NCBI GenBank assembly: GCA_022264855.1
Contig: JABYQU010000020.1
Location: 186,001 to 250,000 of the forward strand
DNA length: 64,000 nucleotides
Source of the DNA: Lenzites betulinus
Lineage: Eukaryota; Basidiomycota; Agaricomycetes; Polyporales; Polyporaceae
Direction: 5' to 3'
The notes beneath the pieces were generated by a model. The model was not told the origin of the DNA and ran no database searches. It worked only from the letters and a program-made list of their open reading frames with translations. Made by a program: the position numbers and the translations under genes. Positions 46,036-57,368 of this stretch are shown here, one piece after another. Position 1 is the stretch's first letter, and each line of letters begins with the position of its first letter.

Positions 46036-47123
46036 TACTACAGATCGCAGGATGTCTGTGAGATTGTGAAAGGATAGTCAAGAAGCTGGGTGAGACCACA
46101 CAATGGGAGACTCTACACGTACTTACATATATATACCTATCGCTAGTGGCATCGCTACCGTTCACCGACGAATCTCCTCACCCTGAAGCATCCTCGGCCA
46201 CGAAATCATCGCGGTGTGCGCCGTATCTGGCTGGTGGTTCCGTGTCGCTCAAGCGTATTGGAAGCGCCGGCGCTGGGCAACTGGAGAAGGGCAGGTGCCA
46301 GATGGACAAACTTCTTGGTCACGTTCCTGGAGACTGAATAGAATGACGGTAAGCTGTGGCCTCTGTGTCGAGCTGCTCGCGCATGAGGCGATCCACATCC
46401 TGACGGGACCTCCCACCTGTAGCGTTTTCCCTGACAGAATGCCATACTATGGTCCACCACGCGATGTGTGCTACATATAGCACCACCAGGCTTTGCGGGT
46501 TTTAGAGGGAAGCACGAAACTGGGCCCGGGGCTGCCGGCATATCGCACGCTAGAGCGCTATCCGTACTTCGACCTGTGAATTGTACGGTACCGTTTGAAT
46601 CAGCCGTCGCACAAAATTTGCCCAAAAAAAGTGCCAAGACCTTCGCTAGTCCACAATACGACGATGTGCCTCTTCGCAACGACACATGTGGTCACGGTCG
46701 CGTCTGGTCGTGTCCCAGAGCGCCAACGAGGTCCTTCTTCGTTACCTGAACAAGAGAACCTGCTCGCTTCACGCGCCTTCGCGCGTCCACCACGAGGCGA
46801 CCGCTCCGGACATGTTACATGCGTCCGAGGAGGTACGGCGTACAAGGATAAATGAAAACGTACTATATTAGCGCGCCGGCTGGAGCGCGCAGATACGTAG
46901 ATGATGCTAAGTCAGGTAACGCACGAGGAGTGTGCACCCCTATTGTAGTCATTGTCCTCTCCAGACATTAACATTATTCTCCGAGGTGCCTGGGCTCACG
47001 GTAGGGGTGGCCTGTATCTGCATTCGTATCAGCAACACTTTCAAGCATGCAACTCATCGTGGCACACCTTCTCCGTGATGCCCTCGCGCTCTGCATAAAA
47101 GCGAGGCGCGTCGGGAAGCGTAT
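46036..47123. other. Intergenic between the two paralogues
   Basis: About 1.1 kb. It should hold the 3' region of paralogue B and the promoter of paralogue A. Open frames of up to 159 codons on the minus strand (46206-46685) carry no recognisable domain. Confidence 0.5.
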
Positions 47124-48270
47124 TTACGTGTCCTCATCGTCCGCGCCACTGTTCGAACCAATCATTGCTACAAATGCGCCGGTGTGGTCCTTAGAGATGC
47201 GAATAGCTGTGTGAGGACCAAGACCGAGCAGGTCGAGCTCCAGGATTGGGCCGTTAGATTGAATGACACTTTGAGAGGGCTCTGAGGTGTGCGACTGGAG
47301 CACGGCATAGACCCGAAGGATGGGTCTGAATTGGACGGCGACGGAAAGGCTATTGCTGCATCGGTCGCATGCGGGGTCAGTCCACGAGGTACCTGAGCGA
47401 TGTGAGCAAACTCACCCGACATTGTCGAAGTTGAGGATAGGTTTCACTGTTTGCGTGTCAGTGCCAGGGTCCTCAATGACGCCTAAGAATGGGCATATAT
47501 GTCAGGCTTAGATTACACAATGCAGTACAGGGCGACTGACTGAGGGCGAGGTCCACGGGATGTCCTGCATTGTTGTTTGCCTGGATGACCCTCGACCCTG
47601 GCACGGCAACTGGATTCTGTACAGATATGAGCGGGACAGATTACACCATGAGTTGCAAATGCGAACCGTAAACTCATATTTGAACGTATCGCCGTCGGGA
47701 CAAGCAGTAAGAGCGGTTACTTCGCCAATCTAACAGGAGATGAAATAATACACGATGAGCGAATTAGATACGAGTTTCACGAGGTAACACGTACCTCAAT
47801 AGGAATGTAAGTGCCTGCGGAGATCTCGCGCGTACTCCCGCTACGTTCGAGGACAGAGAAAGCATATCTACATATGTTTAGCATGTGAGTATACGGGGTT
47901 ACATCAATCGTGCAGCGAAAAAAAGCTTACTTGTTTGTCCAAATGGCATCAAAGATAGTACCGCCTATCGTTCACGTTGAGTTCGGTATTCATTTCAAAG
48001 TACGAAGCAATATACTGACCTTTTCCGTGGATCGTAAAAACCCTAGAACAATTGCCAGATGGTTAGCGTGTATACCACAGCGCTCGTGACTATAACGCAC
48101 TTCCATGCAAAGGGGAATCGTTCAATAGACACGATCGGAGAAGGTGGCGTGAACGACAGTATCACGGTGAGGTCGTCGCCCAAGTCGACGCTAAAGAGGG
48201 TTAATCTCACGAAGAATCACTACTATAGACTTAGAGCGTGCCTTTTGAAGGTGAGCCTTTTGAACGCCAT
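47124..48270 (-). CDS. Orphan protein, paralogue B of a tandem pair
   Basis: Family unknown. The start is placed at 48270 (MAFKRLTFKS), exon 1 being 48270-48242. Intron 1 (48241-48191, 51 bp) begins with GC instead of GT. Further exons give VDLGDDLTVILSFTPPSP, VFTIHGKGG, TIFDAIWTNKYAFSVLERSG, EISAGTYIPIE and LTACPDGDTFKYEF. The last exon ends RPILRVYAVLQSHTSEPSQS, GPILELDLLGLGPHTAIRI and SNSGADDEDT. Exon order, intron 1 position and several motifs match paralogue A, for example LGDDLTVILS against LGVDVTLELS. The predicted protein is mostly beta strand and soluble. Middle exon borders are approximate. Confidence 0.6.
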
Positions 48271-49760
48271 TGAGAAGCACGGGAGATTCGAGCTGGGTGA
48301 AGGTGCTTTGGTAGAGGTAGAGCTGTAAGAATTATCTGGACGGACGCAACACCATGCACCCCGAGGTTTTATACTAGTAACAGCGTTGGATGTGCCGCAA
48401 TCCAATAGATCATAGTTAGGACGGAATGTCACTCCCTTGGGCCTGGACCTGACACGGGTGCAGATAGAACATTGTGCACGTCTCGGGATCGTATATGCCG
48501 GATGTCAAAGCTAGGACGCGATGTCGATGTCCATTTCACGGACTAAATTCACGCATCGGTGCCTTGCGGTTGCCTGCCAGAATTACGCCACGGTGAGCTA
48601 GGGGATCCGGCTAGGATCTGAAGCGTTGACATCCTACCGCCGCACCAATGTCTCAGGGCCGGCGAGGCCTTCAAGTTGGCTCATGACACTGTGACACTCC
48701 AGTCGGAGGAGACACGTCGCCGGACAGCACAAGCTAGCAATAGTCCAAGCCCCAGGCTACTTGACGGTTTCAAGGGGGTAGGGGTTTCGTTGGCTAACTG
48801 TCCTAGTAGATTATAGCCATTTTCGACCTTTTCAATGCCGCAGGAGCTTGAGGCTCATCGCGGAAAGAGTCTCAGCAGTGAGAATGCTCGCGCAATTTGA
48901 ATCAGGATAGTAGTATGAAGCAACAGCTTGGGCGTCTATATATCACTGCCAGTTCGCCACGAGATCTAGTAAACCGCTACCACAACGTCGTCGATACGCG
49001 CGTACGCCCTCGCCCAACTCGGTTTGACCGTGGCTGGTCTAAGTTCTAGTCTAGTTGATACTACCACTACATGTCTCAAGGACGCTGACGCCGAACGTAA
49101 GTACTTCTTAGCATGCTAGTACGCCACGAGGCAGCAGTGTTAACTGGCGGTGTAGTCGTTTGCAGCGAGTCAATTCCCTCGAAGCTCGCGCTCCGCATGA
49201 GCTTCCCGCCGGTGCACTGCACGAGGCACAGTTCTATGCGTCTAGCCGTTACCGCAGTCTGAATTGCAGCGTCCTGCGAGGACACGGCCGAGCAAGTTGC
49301 CTTACAATACGAGCTTAACGCGCGAGGACTCATTCCATGCGACTTCTACGGTGGCTATGTCTCTCACGACTCCCACTCATCCGGTCATGATTCGCAGGGG
49401 CTCTACCGCAGAAATGTGTACGCCCTCTGAGCTTCGCTCCGAATAGAAGAGTCTGCCACTCGAATATAGTGCGCCGGGTACTGCGTGCAACTTGAGCCCG
49501 ATGTTCATCGGCGATAAGTTGGCAGCTGGCAGCACTTCGTGTACCAAACGGGCGTCGGTTCGTAATGACTCGGAATCGACTACCTTCCCGTCCACCACGT
49601 TGTGTGGCCACAGTCCACTCGGGCTGCGATGTCCTTCGGCGGCCTACTGATATCTTGGGTGCTCTGGACTCCGGGGCGTCTCTCTCGCGTCACCCCCTTC
49701 TCGAGGATTATCAAGGGCTACCCCTGCTCGAATCCCTGATCGTTGACCTCAGCCGTACCC
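48271..49760. other. 1.5 kb intergenic, no gene supported
   Basis: This is a divergent region between paralogue B (minus) and the DUF3433 gene (plus). Short frames at 49076-49780 on both strands overlap each other and have no domain. I see no repeat structure. Confidence 0.45.
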
Positions 49761-52564
49761 ATGGCCCCGCATACTCGTAACTACCGTGCTAGCACGTTCT
49801 CTCAGGTCGGTATAGTATTTAGGCTGTCAATGCTGGTGCTCATCCATTGCACCAGAGACACTCGGGCTTAAGTCTAAGAAGATGGGCCTGTGAGTACTTA
49901 TTGTCTCGTTATTGTGATTGACCGTGATCGACGCTAATGACGCCTCTCGTATAGACTTTCGAAATCGTGGTTCAGACGTCGAAGCTCAGGACGTACACCG
50001 CGGTATCGCTGTACCGTTTCGTTTGATGTTTGTGGTTCCTCTGGCCATCGCCGTAACTTTGCCGATCGTGGCATTGGTGTACGCGTTATGCGTAAACGAT
50101 CCCAAGCATGGTACGTTTGGACAGAGACAATGCTACTAGGCTGACGATTTAATTACTACCTATCACTCCAGGGTGGAATGCGCCGGTTATCGTTGGGTTT
50201 GCCCAAGCAACGGGAATTAGGCACCTCGTCTTTGTGAGTGGGTATTATATTTGGACAACGACATGGTGTACTCATATACAACATCATTGCATGACTAGAC
50301 ACTGCCCCTACTGCTGTATGCGTTACTCGTGGCCATTTGCTTGACATGGACGGACGTGGAGGTGCGACGGCTTCAGGTGAGTGAATTAATACTCAGAAGT
50401 GTTTGTTATGTCTCGCTGATGGGCCTTAATCGTTATTGTGCTAGCCGTTTGTTAACCTCGTCAGCGACGATCCGAAATGCATGCCAGCGGCACGAACATT
50501 GCTCCTCGACTATACAGATGACAAGTATGTTGTCTCTATTTTATTTCATACATCTCGACGACACTTATCCGTATCGAAAGTGTCTTCTTCGCTTGGTTCA
50601 AGTCCCTAACAGCATCGCCGACCAGAGACGTCTTCGTGACCATGGCGACTTCCCTCTCCATCGTTGCATTCACACTCCAGCCACTCGCCGGTGCCCTGTT
50701 CACGGTGCACAGTGTTTGGTCTATCGAGCCCGGTATGGTTATGGTATGCTTAATATACGATACTGGACGTTGACTCTGCTCCCGCGTGTTCATGTACAGA
50801 AGGCATCACTGTCACCAGTCTCGCGAAGACCGGTCTAAACCCGCCAGCAAACTTCATGGATCTAACTGGTGAGATAGATTCACTATTCTTAGCAAAACGA
50901 TGGCCTAACCTGTCTATCCTATGATTGCAGCGTTCCAGGCAGCGTCAAGCTTCGCGTCCGCGAGCACCTTGTACGACATTGGCCCAGGTCCGTTTGTGTC
51001 TGATTCCTACACCGTTGGAGAATTCGAGGCAAGTGTTCAGCGAGGTCGGCGCTTTCGGAAGTCCCCGACAACCGTACTGATAACTCTGTTGGGTCCAGCT
51101 CCCCAATCTCAAAAACGGCACTGTGTATGCCGACAGGCCTGCCATTTTCACCCAAGTTGACTGCGTTAGCCCAGATCATGTACGCCGCGCGCTTACGATC
51201 GAATTTGGGCCGGACTCATCTCCAAGGACGCTTTCTAGATGACTTTGACGAGCACGCAGGACATCCCTGGGGGTACAAATTCTAGCTTTGCGGCGTTCTT
51301 TGGCCAGTGTAACTTCACAGTGAGCGCCACAAGCAATGCCAGTACGCCCGTTACCTATGGTAAGCTATGCGTGGTTTTGATGACTATCACGATTGACGAC
51401 TGATATTAACAACCGGCCGGGCAGGACTAGAACCTGCCACGTTCATGGATTGTGCGGACGGCTCCAGCGCCCTGCCATCGCAATTCCGCCCCGTCGTATT
51501 CTGGTTCTACATGTCTGCCCCTGCGCCAACCGCATCTTTGACGATGTGTACTCCACGTGTTCTGGCACAGAGCGTCTCGGTCATTCTCGACCTTGGAACC
51601 CAGACACAAGCCTTGAACGTCACGGTGCTGCAAGACAGCGACTCGCCCAGCGATCCAGGCTCCGCAGACGTTGGAACCTTCGCCTATAACGGGCTCTTCT
51701 TCGACCAGGAGAGCCTGGATTCGGACGCGCTCGCCCGGCTGGAATCGATTCAGCAACAGCTTCTCAACGCGGTGTTCGTGGCCGCGAAGATGAACGACCC
51801 TACGCTGCAGAGCACGTTCATCAACGACGGCTTCCACGATCTCACGCAAGGCCTTTATGTGAGTTCGTTTACCCGGGGTCCCGCTCATACGACTGAACGA
51901 CTTGTGCGCTGCGACACATTTTTTTCTGCACAGACAACGTACCTCACGCTAGTCGCAAAGAGTGTGTATTTCGAGCCGGATGACAGCTCTTTCGACGTGA
52001 ACGTCGGTGTCAACGTTGACCACCTCTTTCTAGTGTGGGCACGGCTCATCTTCATCTGCGTGTTCAACCTACTTACCGTTGTATCACAGACCCATTGCGG
52101 CGATTATGCTAGTGGCCGTGCTCTTCCTCATCCTCATCCTCGGAGTCTGTCTGCACACCGGCCACAGGGCCGCCCGCCAATACCTAACCCTCCCCCCGAA
52201 TCTTGGCACGCTTGGTGCGTCCATGCGGCTCACAGCTCCGATCATACATCCGGAGCTTAGCACCGAGCCGCGCGTGGACATGGCACGACTCGCGCCGCAA
52301 AACGTCGGCCCGGAGGAGATGGGCAGGATACTGAACGAATACTACTACTTCTTGGATCCGCGCACGGGGCAGGTCACCGCGAAGCCGCGACGGAGGGTGG
52401 TGCAGGAAATCGGGAGTGGTCAAGCCTCGCGCGAGAGTCGTGGCCCGGACGTGCTCAGCCGCGCCAACGAGGAGGTCCCGGAGACTGTTCCGGTTCCGGC
52501 GGGGCCAACGGGGCCGCAGAGGCTTAGGAGCGGTGTGGCCGCCACGCGTGGGACAACGCCTTGA
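49761..52564 (+). CDS. DUF3433-type multi-pass membrane protein
   Basis: A large fungal membrane protein of unknown function with the layout of DUF3433 proteins. The start MAPHTRNYRASTFSQ is at 49761. Exon 1 is 49761-49805, exon 2 49856-49889, exon 3 49955-50110, and exon 4 starts at 50172. Transmembrane segments include FRLMFVVPLAIAVTLPIVAL (exon 3), TLPLLLYALLVAICLTW followed by the family-type VEVRRLQPFVNLVS, a third hydrophobic stretch within VFVTMATSLSIVAFTLQPLA, and a last helix AAIMLVAVLFLILILGVCL near the C-terminus. Between the third and last is a ~350-residue outer domain, rich in Ser, Thr, Asp and Asn with several NxT/S sites. The cytosolic tail (about 140 aa) contains NEYYYFLDPRTGQV. 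The stop is at 52562-52564. Exon borders between 50230 and 51450 are approximate. Confidence 0.78.
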
Positions 52565-53898
52565 CGGGTCATGCACATGTGTGGTTTGTCCGTTCTGACA
52601 TCGGCGTAACACGCAGTACGCTGACAGTTCTATCGCAGCCACTGATGTTGGCGGGCAGACTGAGGCACGTTCGCGCGACGGAGGCATTGAAGAATTCTTG
52701 GATGATGTATGATAGATGGAGGCAACATTGGAGTCAGGCTGCGTGTCATTGAAGCCCGAACGGCAGCGCGACGTACTGCACGACCCAGCAGGGCGGCGAG
52801 GGTACTCAGGTTGTCAAACCGGGCGCACTCCCGGCTCGTCCACTTCTCGTGCGCCGTCGACTTGCGGACCACATCCAACATGGTTGCCCCAGCCAGGGCG
52901 TTGCGAGAATCTGTACGATACAGTGTTCCGGAGTATGTCGTATCAATCTGACTCCAGAACATACACGCTGCGAGTGACCATCGTCGCGGGTACTAAGTGG
53001 TCACGTCGCGAAACCCGGTCCAAGAGGGGTGGGCGCAAGAGGCTGTTGTAACAGATGGTCGTCTGGAGCATCCAGTTCTTCGAAAGCTTACCTTCTAGTG
53101 ACATGAGCAGATTGTAAGCCAACATATCTACCTGTCGATCTGTGCACACCAGCACCACACAGACACAAGGTGCCAACCATCCCCGACTAACATCGGAGCA
53201 AAAGTAGTAGAGTAATGATACAACGGGGGATCCGAGGGTATGATCATGAACGCGGTCGATATACAGTGATACAATCCAGCTCTGCACATGCGCAGGTACC
53301 GTGTTTCCAAAATCCGAGGCAAGCTATATGCTCCAATTCCATGTCCGTGAGCTAAACAAGATGAGCAAAGATGTTCCAATGCGTGGTCATATACGTGGGG
53401 AAGTCTAAATACGATGTGATATGCATGGAGGGATGGCTGGTGGCGAAGAAGTCACAGCTCGCGATCGCGATTCCGTCCCCGGGCGTTGGCCCTAGTAGTA
53501 CGCAGGCACCCGATCGCGCACGTATGTCGAGGAGGACGCGCCACGATCCATCGTCCGCGACATCCAGCGGCGTTCCTCGCGCGGGGTGCCAGGAAAGAGA
53601 CACGGCGTGGCATTTTGACAGTTCCCGTTCGGGTCCCGCGCCACGTCCCGACGTCGGCACCTGGCGCTAGCTGTGCTGCTGTGGCCACCACCCGATCTGA
53701 TGCTCCCGCTCGTGTGGCCGGTGGCGGCGGGCGAGGCGCAGCCACGCAGGCTAACGGTGATGGTCGCTCCGAAGCCTGTCCGTCCGTACGGGTCGCCACC
53801 CGTTGGGGCGCAGCAGCAGTCCACTGGCGAGCGAATGAACGCGGGGACGCCTCCGCTGTGAAGGCGCGACGGCGAAGTAAGCCAACGAATAACTGCGG
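52565..53898. other. Convergent intergenic, no gene
   Basis: 1.3 kb between the stops of the DUF3433 gene and the seven-helix gene. The part from 53480 to 53898 is GC-rich and opens by chance in several frames. No gene is supported. Confidence 0.45.
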
Positions 53899-55325
53899 TC
53901 AATGCGGCCGGGACGACGGCCCCGCGAGCTGCGCCTTCGCGCGCGTGCGGCTGCTGATGGACGCCGGGCGGTCCATCGACGAATGCGCGTGCGCGGTCGC
54001 GAGGTCGAGCTCGATGTCCGCCGCGCCGAGCTCCGAGTCCGTCTCGAACGTCGTGCCCGCGACGACGGTGCTGAACTCGGCCATGGTCGACGCCCAGCGC
54101 ACGCGGCCTTCGGGGAGGACGTTGAAGCCGAGGCGGAGGATCATCACTGTTGGCGCGATGCCCTGTGGTATGTCGAGTCAGTGGGTGGGCGGAAGACAAA
54201 GGGGCGAGGAGGGAAGGGAAGGTGAGGGAATGGGACGCACGTAGAGCTGCGCGGCGAGCGACTCGACGATGAGCAGCGCCGGGTTCTCGAGGTACAAAAA
54301 AATAAGAATCAGGAGCTGCGCGAGCACGAGGAGCGCGCCGGCCTCGATGATCGACTTCCCGAGCGAGAAGATGAGCCCCTCGACGGAGCGGAAGCTGCGC
54401 ACGGGGGCGGTGAGGCGCCGCAGGCGGTAGATGATGAGCGTCGTGACCGTCGTGTACACCGCGAGCGAGAGGATGCAGAAGGCCATGTCGAACGGGAGGT
54501 TGCGCGGCGCCACGAAGGGCGAGCGGAAGGCCGTCGTCGGGATGCGCGCGGGGCCGTTCATCGCGCATGCTGCACGGCGCGAGCGGACGTGCCAGAGCCA
54601 GAGCGAGAATGTGTGAGAAGACGCAGAAGACGCGGAATTTGACAGTGGCGCACGTACCGTATGCCGCGATGGCCATGACCGCAGGTGCGGAGACGACGGA
54701 CCACGCTCGATCCCACACCGCCCAACAGCGGTGGATCTAGAGGCGGATGGGTGGGTGGGTGACGTGAGTCGCTGCGCGGGCGCGAGGACACAGGCACGCA
54801 ATTAATCTCACCATAAGCAGCTGAGACAGAAAGCTGGCCGTCCGGAGGAGCCCGTCCGCGCCGCGGAGGAGGCCGCTCATTTCCTGGCCGGTGGGCATGT
54901 GGTCCAGCGACTGGACGGCGGCTCGCGGTGAGCTCGGTATGCGGTGAAGACAAGGCGAGTGGACGTACCCCGAGGGTCGAATACCTGTCTGTCGTGACCA
55001 GACCGCAGTGCTGCACACGAGCGCCTATGAGACGGAATACGGCTGATGGGACTGGAGTGACGTACCGACATGCAAATGCCAAAAAGCGCGCTGAGCGCGG
55101 CGACCATGGGCCAGTCGATGGGGAGCGGCCGCTTGTACACGGTGAGGATCATCATCGCGAACGTGAAGAATATCGTGTTTATGCCTGCCCGCGGCGTGAA
55201 TTTGAGCGAGATTGGAAATGGACATACGCGCGGCAGAACGGATGGCACGCACCGAAGAACATGATCTCGAGGGAGTCGCTGACGATGACCACGTACGCGC
55301 CCTTGGAGGAGACGTCCTCGAGCAT
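53899..55325 (-). CDS. Basidiomycete-type seven-helix membrane protein, function unknown
   Basis: A multi-pass integral membrane protein of a family common in Agaricomycetes with no known function. The start at 55325 (MLEDVSSKGAYVVIV) is fixed by an in-frame stop just upstream. Helices can be read in order: DSLEIMFFGAGINTIFFTFAM; then WPMVAALSALFGICM after KRPLPID; FLSQLLMIYRCWAVWD with the YRCWxVWD motif; WSVVSAPAVMAIAAY; FDMAFCILSLAVYTTVTTLI; and IIEAGALLVLAQLLILIFL. The C-terminal exon (54162-53899) is cytosolic, with MAEFSTVVAGTTF and an Arg/Ser-rich end. At least six exons are present with ~50-90 bp introns. The start codon lies 446 bp from that of the siderophore acyltransferase on the other strand. 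A receptor role is sometimes suggested for this shape, but nothing here shows it. Confidence 0.72.
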
Positions 55326-55732
55326 GATCGCGGGGGCGGGGGCGGGCGGGCCAGCCTACACATCGGGGGGCGCGGCCAGCGAGACGCGGTGGCCGGTGCG
55401 GGTGGAGGACTCGAGGGGTGGAGACGACGAGGAGGGGAGGGCGCGAGGGGCGAGTCGGCGGGGCATTTGAGTGGACGTGGAGGCGCGGCGGGCAGGGCCG
55501 CGCTGGCGAGAGAGCGTACGGCATCAGCGGGGTGCGTATCGAGAGAGCCTCATCTCCATCAGCGCGCAAGCTGCAGTGCTTCGGTTTCTAATCTGACACC
55601 CTCCCGGCGTCCAGCGGCAGTCAGCGGGGTCCCCGTCCCCAGCGCCCGATCTCGGCCCCGCCCCGGTTTGATGCTATTCTGTGACGCGCCGTGACGCTCA
55701 CGCAGTCACGCCGCGCGATAGTTGCCGAAATC

Positions 55733-55741
55733 TTATCAGAT
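55733..55741 (-). promoter_or_regulatory. Iron-GATA-factor consensus site ATCTGATAA
   Basis: The plus strand reads TTATCAGAT, so the minus strand is a perfect match to ATCWGATAA, the site of SreA/Urbs1-type GATA repressors that shut off siderophore genes when iron is plentiful. It ends 30 bases before the acyltransferase start codon. If the upstream ATG at 55691 were used instead, the site would be inside the coding region, so it also argues for the 55772 start. Confidence 0.6.
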
Positions 55742-55771
55742 TGCGTCGCTTCCTTCTTCCTCCTGCTGCCC

Positions 55772-57368
55772 ATGGCGAGCGCAAACCGACGCCTGCTCGC
55801 CCTCCAGCGCACCCTCGCCGGCCCCGCCTCCTGGCGGCGCGTCGTGCTCCTCCCCGACGGCGCCCGCGTCGACGTCCTCCAGCCCCACGACGCCGCGCAG
55901 CCCACCCACGTCGCCGTCGACGGCCAGCTCGTCGGCCTCTTCCGCACCCTCCCCCGCTCCCTCGCGCTCGTCATCTCCGCGATCGGCACCCCACACGAGC
56001 ACACCGCGGACCACATTCCAAAATACCCCGTGCTCGAGCTCCTGCCCCCCGCCGCCCTGGGCGCCGCCGCGGGGCCCGCCACGATCACCCCGCCCGACCT
56101 CTGGGCGATCGTCTACGCGCTCTTCACCCTCTTCGACACGCACGAGAACATCCCGCTCGTGCTCGGCGCGGGCCTGGAGAACGCGCCCGCGCTCAGCGCG
56201 TACCTCCTCACGAGCGGCCTCGCGCGCAAGCGGCACACGACGCGCGCGGAGGACGCCGCGCGCGCCGCGGCGGAGCCCGAGCACTTCCTCCTCCGCGACA
56301 CGTTCTGGCAGGGCGCGGGGACCGCCCCGCACCACGCGCGCGGGTGGCTGCGCGGGCACGCCGCGCGCCTCGCGCTCGCGCCGCCGCCGTACACGCAGTC
56401 GTTCACGCGCACGCCGCTCGTCGTCGCCGCGCACCCGCTGCGCCCGCCGAAGCCGGCCCCGGGGGAGCTGTTGTACAGGCGGTACGTGCCGTCGCTCGGG
56501 CAAACGCTCGAGTTTGTGTACCTCGATGTGGAGGGCGGGGCGGATGTGGTGGAGTGCGAGGGCGAGACGGTGTCGCGCCAGCTCGCGACGTTCCATCGGT
56601 GGCATAACTCGGACCATGTGAACCGCGGGTGGGGCGAGCGCGGGTCTCTCGAGAAGCACCGCGAGTATATGCGTGCGGTGATGGCGGACCCGGGTGTGCT
56701 CCCGGTCATGATGTGCTGGGACGGCGAGCTCATGGGCTACGCCGAGCTGGTGTACATCAAGGTGCGTCAGCCCGGTTCTGACGAAGGAAAGATCGTTCTG
56801 CTCACTTGGATGTGATGGTGAATGTGGATCTGTTGTGCGTGTAACTGCGCAGGAGAACCACGTCGCGCCGTACATCCCGGGCGGCGCGTGGGAGTACGAC
56901 CGCGGACTGCACATCCTCGTCGGCGAGGAAAAGTACAGGGGCATCCATCGCTGTACGTCTCACCTGCGTCGCCCGTCCGTCGCACCCCGATGCTGATCAC
57001 GTCTGCTTCTCCCTGCGCGGCGGCCGTGCGTTTAGCGAAGGCGTGGATAAGTGCGATCCACCACTTCCTCTTCCTCTCCGACCCGCGCACGGAGCGCGTC
57101 ATCGGCGAGCCGAAGGCGGTCAACGAGGCCGTCATCAAGCTCTCGCTCGCCGTCGAGATGAACCTGAACACGGTGCGTGCCACGTGTGGCCATGAGGTCT
57201 TAGTGTGCACGGAGGTTTGCTCACGCCGCTTGTGTGCCGCAGAAATTCGACTTCCCATACAAGCGGTCGGTCATGACGTGGCTCCCGCGGGAGCGGTTCT
57301 TCAAGTACAACCACCTCGCGTTCGCGGAGGATCGGGACACGCCTGCCGAAAAGGAGAAGCAGAAGTGA
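55772..57368 (+). CDS. Siderophore N5-hydroxyornithine acyltransferase (SidF/AlcB-like)
   Basis: Predicted to transfer an acyl group from acyl-CoA to N5-hydroxyornithine in hydroxamate siderophore synthesis, possibly in peroxisomes or cytosol. Four exons (55772-56761, 56853-56952, 57036-57172, 57243-57368) give 450 aa. The N-terminal half is a family-specific domain of lower conservation with very GC-rich codons. The C-terminal GNAT-like domain has FHRWHNSDHVNRGWGERGSL, VMMCWDGELMGYAELVYIK, APYIPGGAWEYDRGLHILVG, WISAIHHFLFLSDPRTERVI and GEPKAVNEAVIKL, then PYKRSVMTWLPRERFF. These match the IucB/AlcB/SidF acyltransferase pattern. The last exon is very short after this and ends EKEKQK, without a clear peroxisomal SKL-type end. 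No ornithine monooxygenase or NRPS gene is in the window. Confidence 0.9.

Noticed and set aside
55691..55771. Upstream in-frame ATG of the siderophore acyltransferase
   Set aside because: It would place the iron-GATA site inside the coding region and add a hydrophobic leader not expected of the family; the ATG at 55772 was preferred.
55736..56944. Minus-strand open frame of 402 codons opposite the siderophore acyltransferase
   Set aside because: It is a GC-rich shadow: the plus frame has conserved GNAT-domain motifs and phased introns, while the minus frame is Arg/Glu repeats without any domain.
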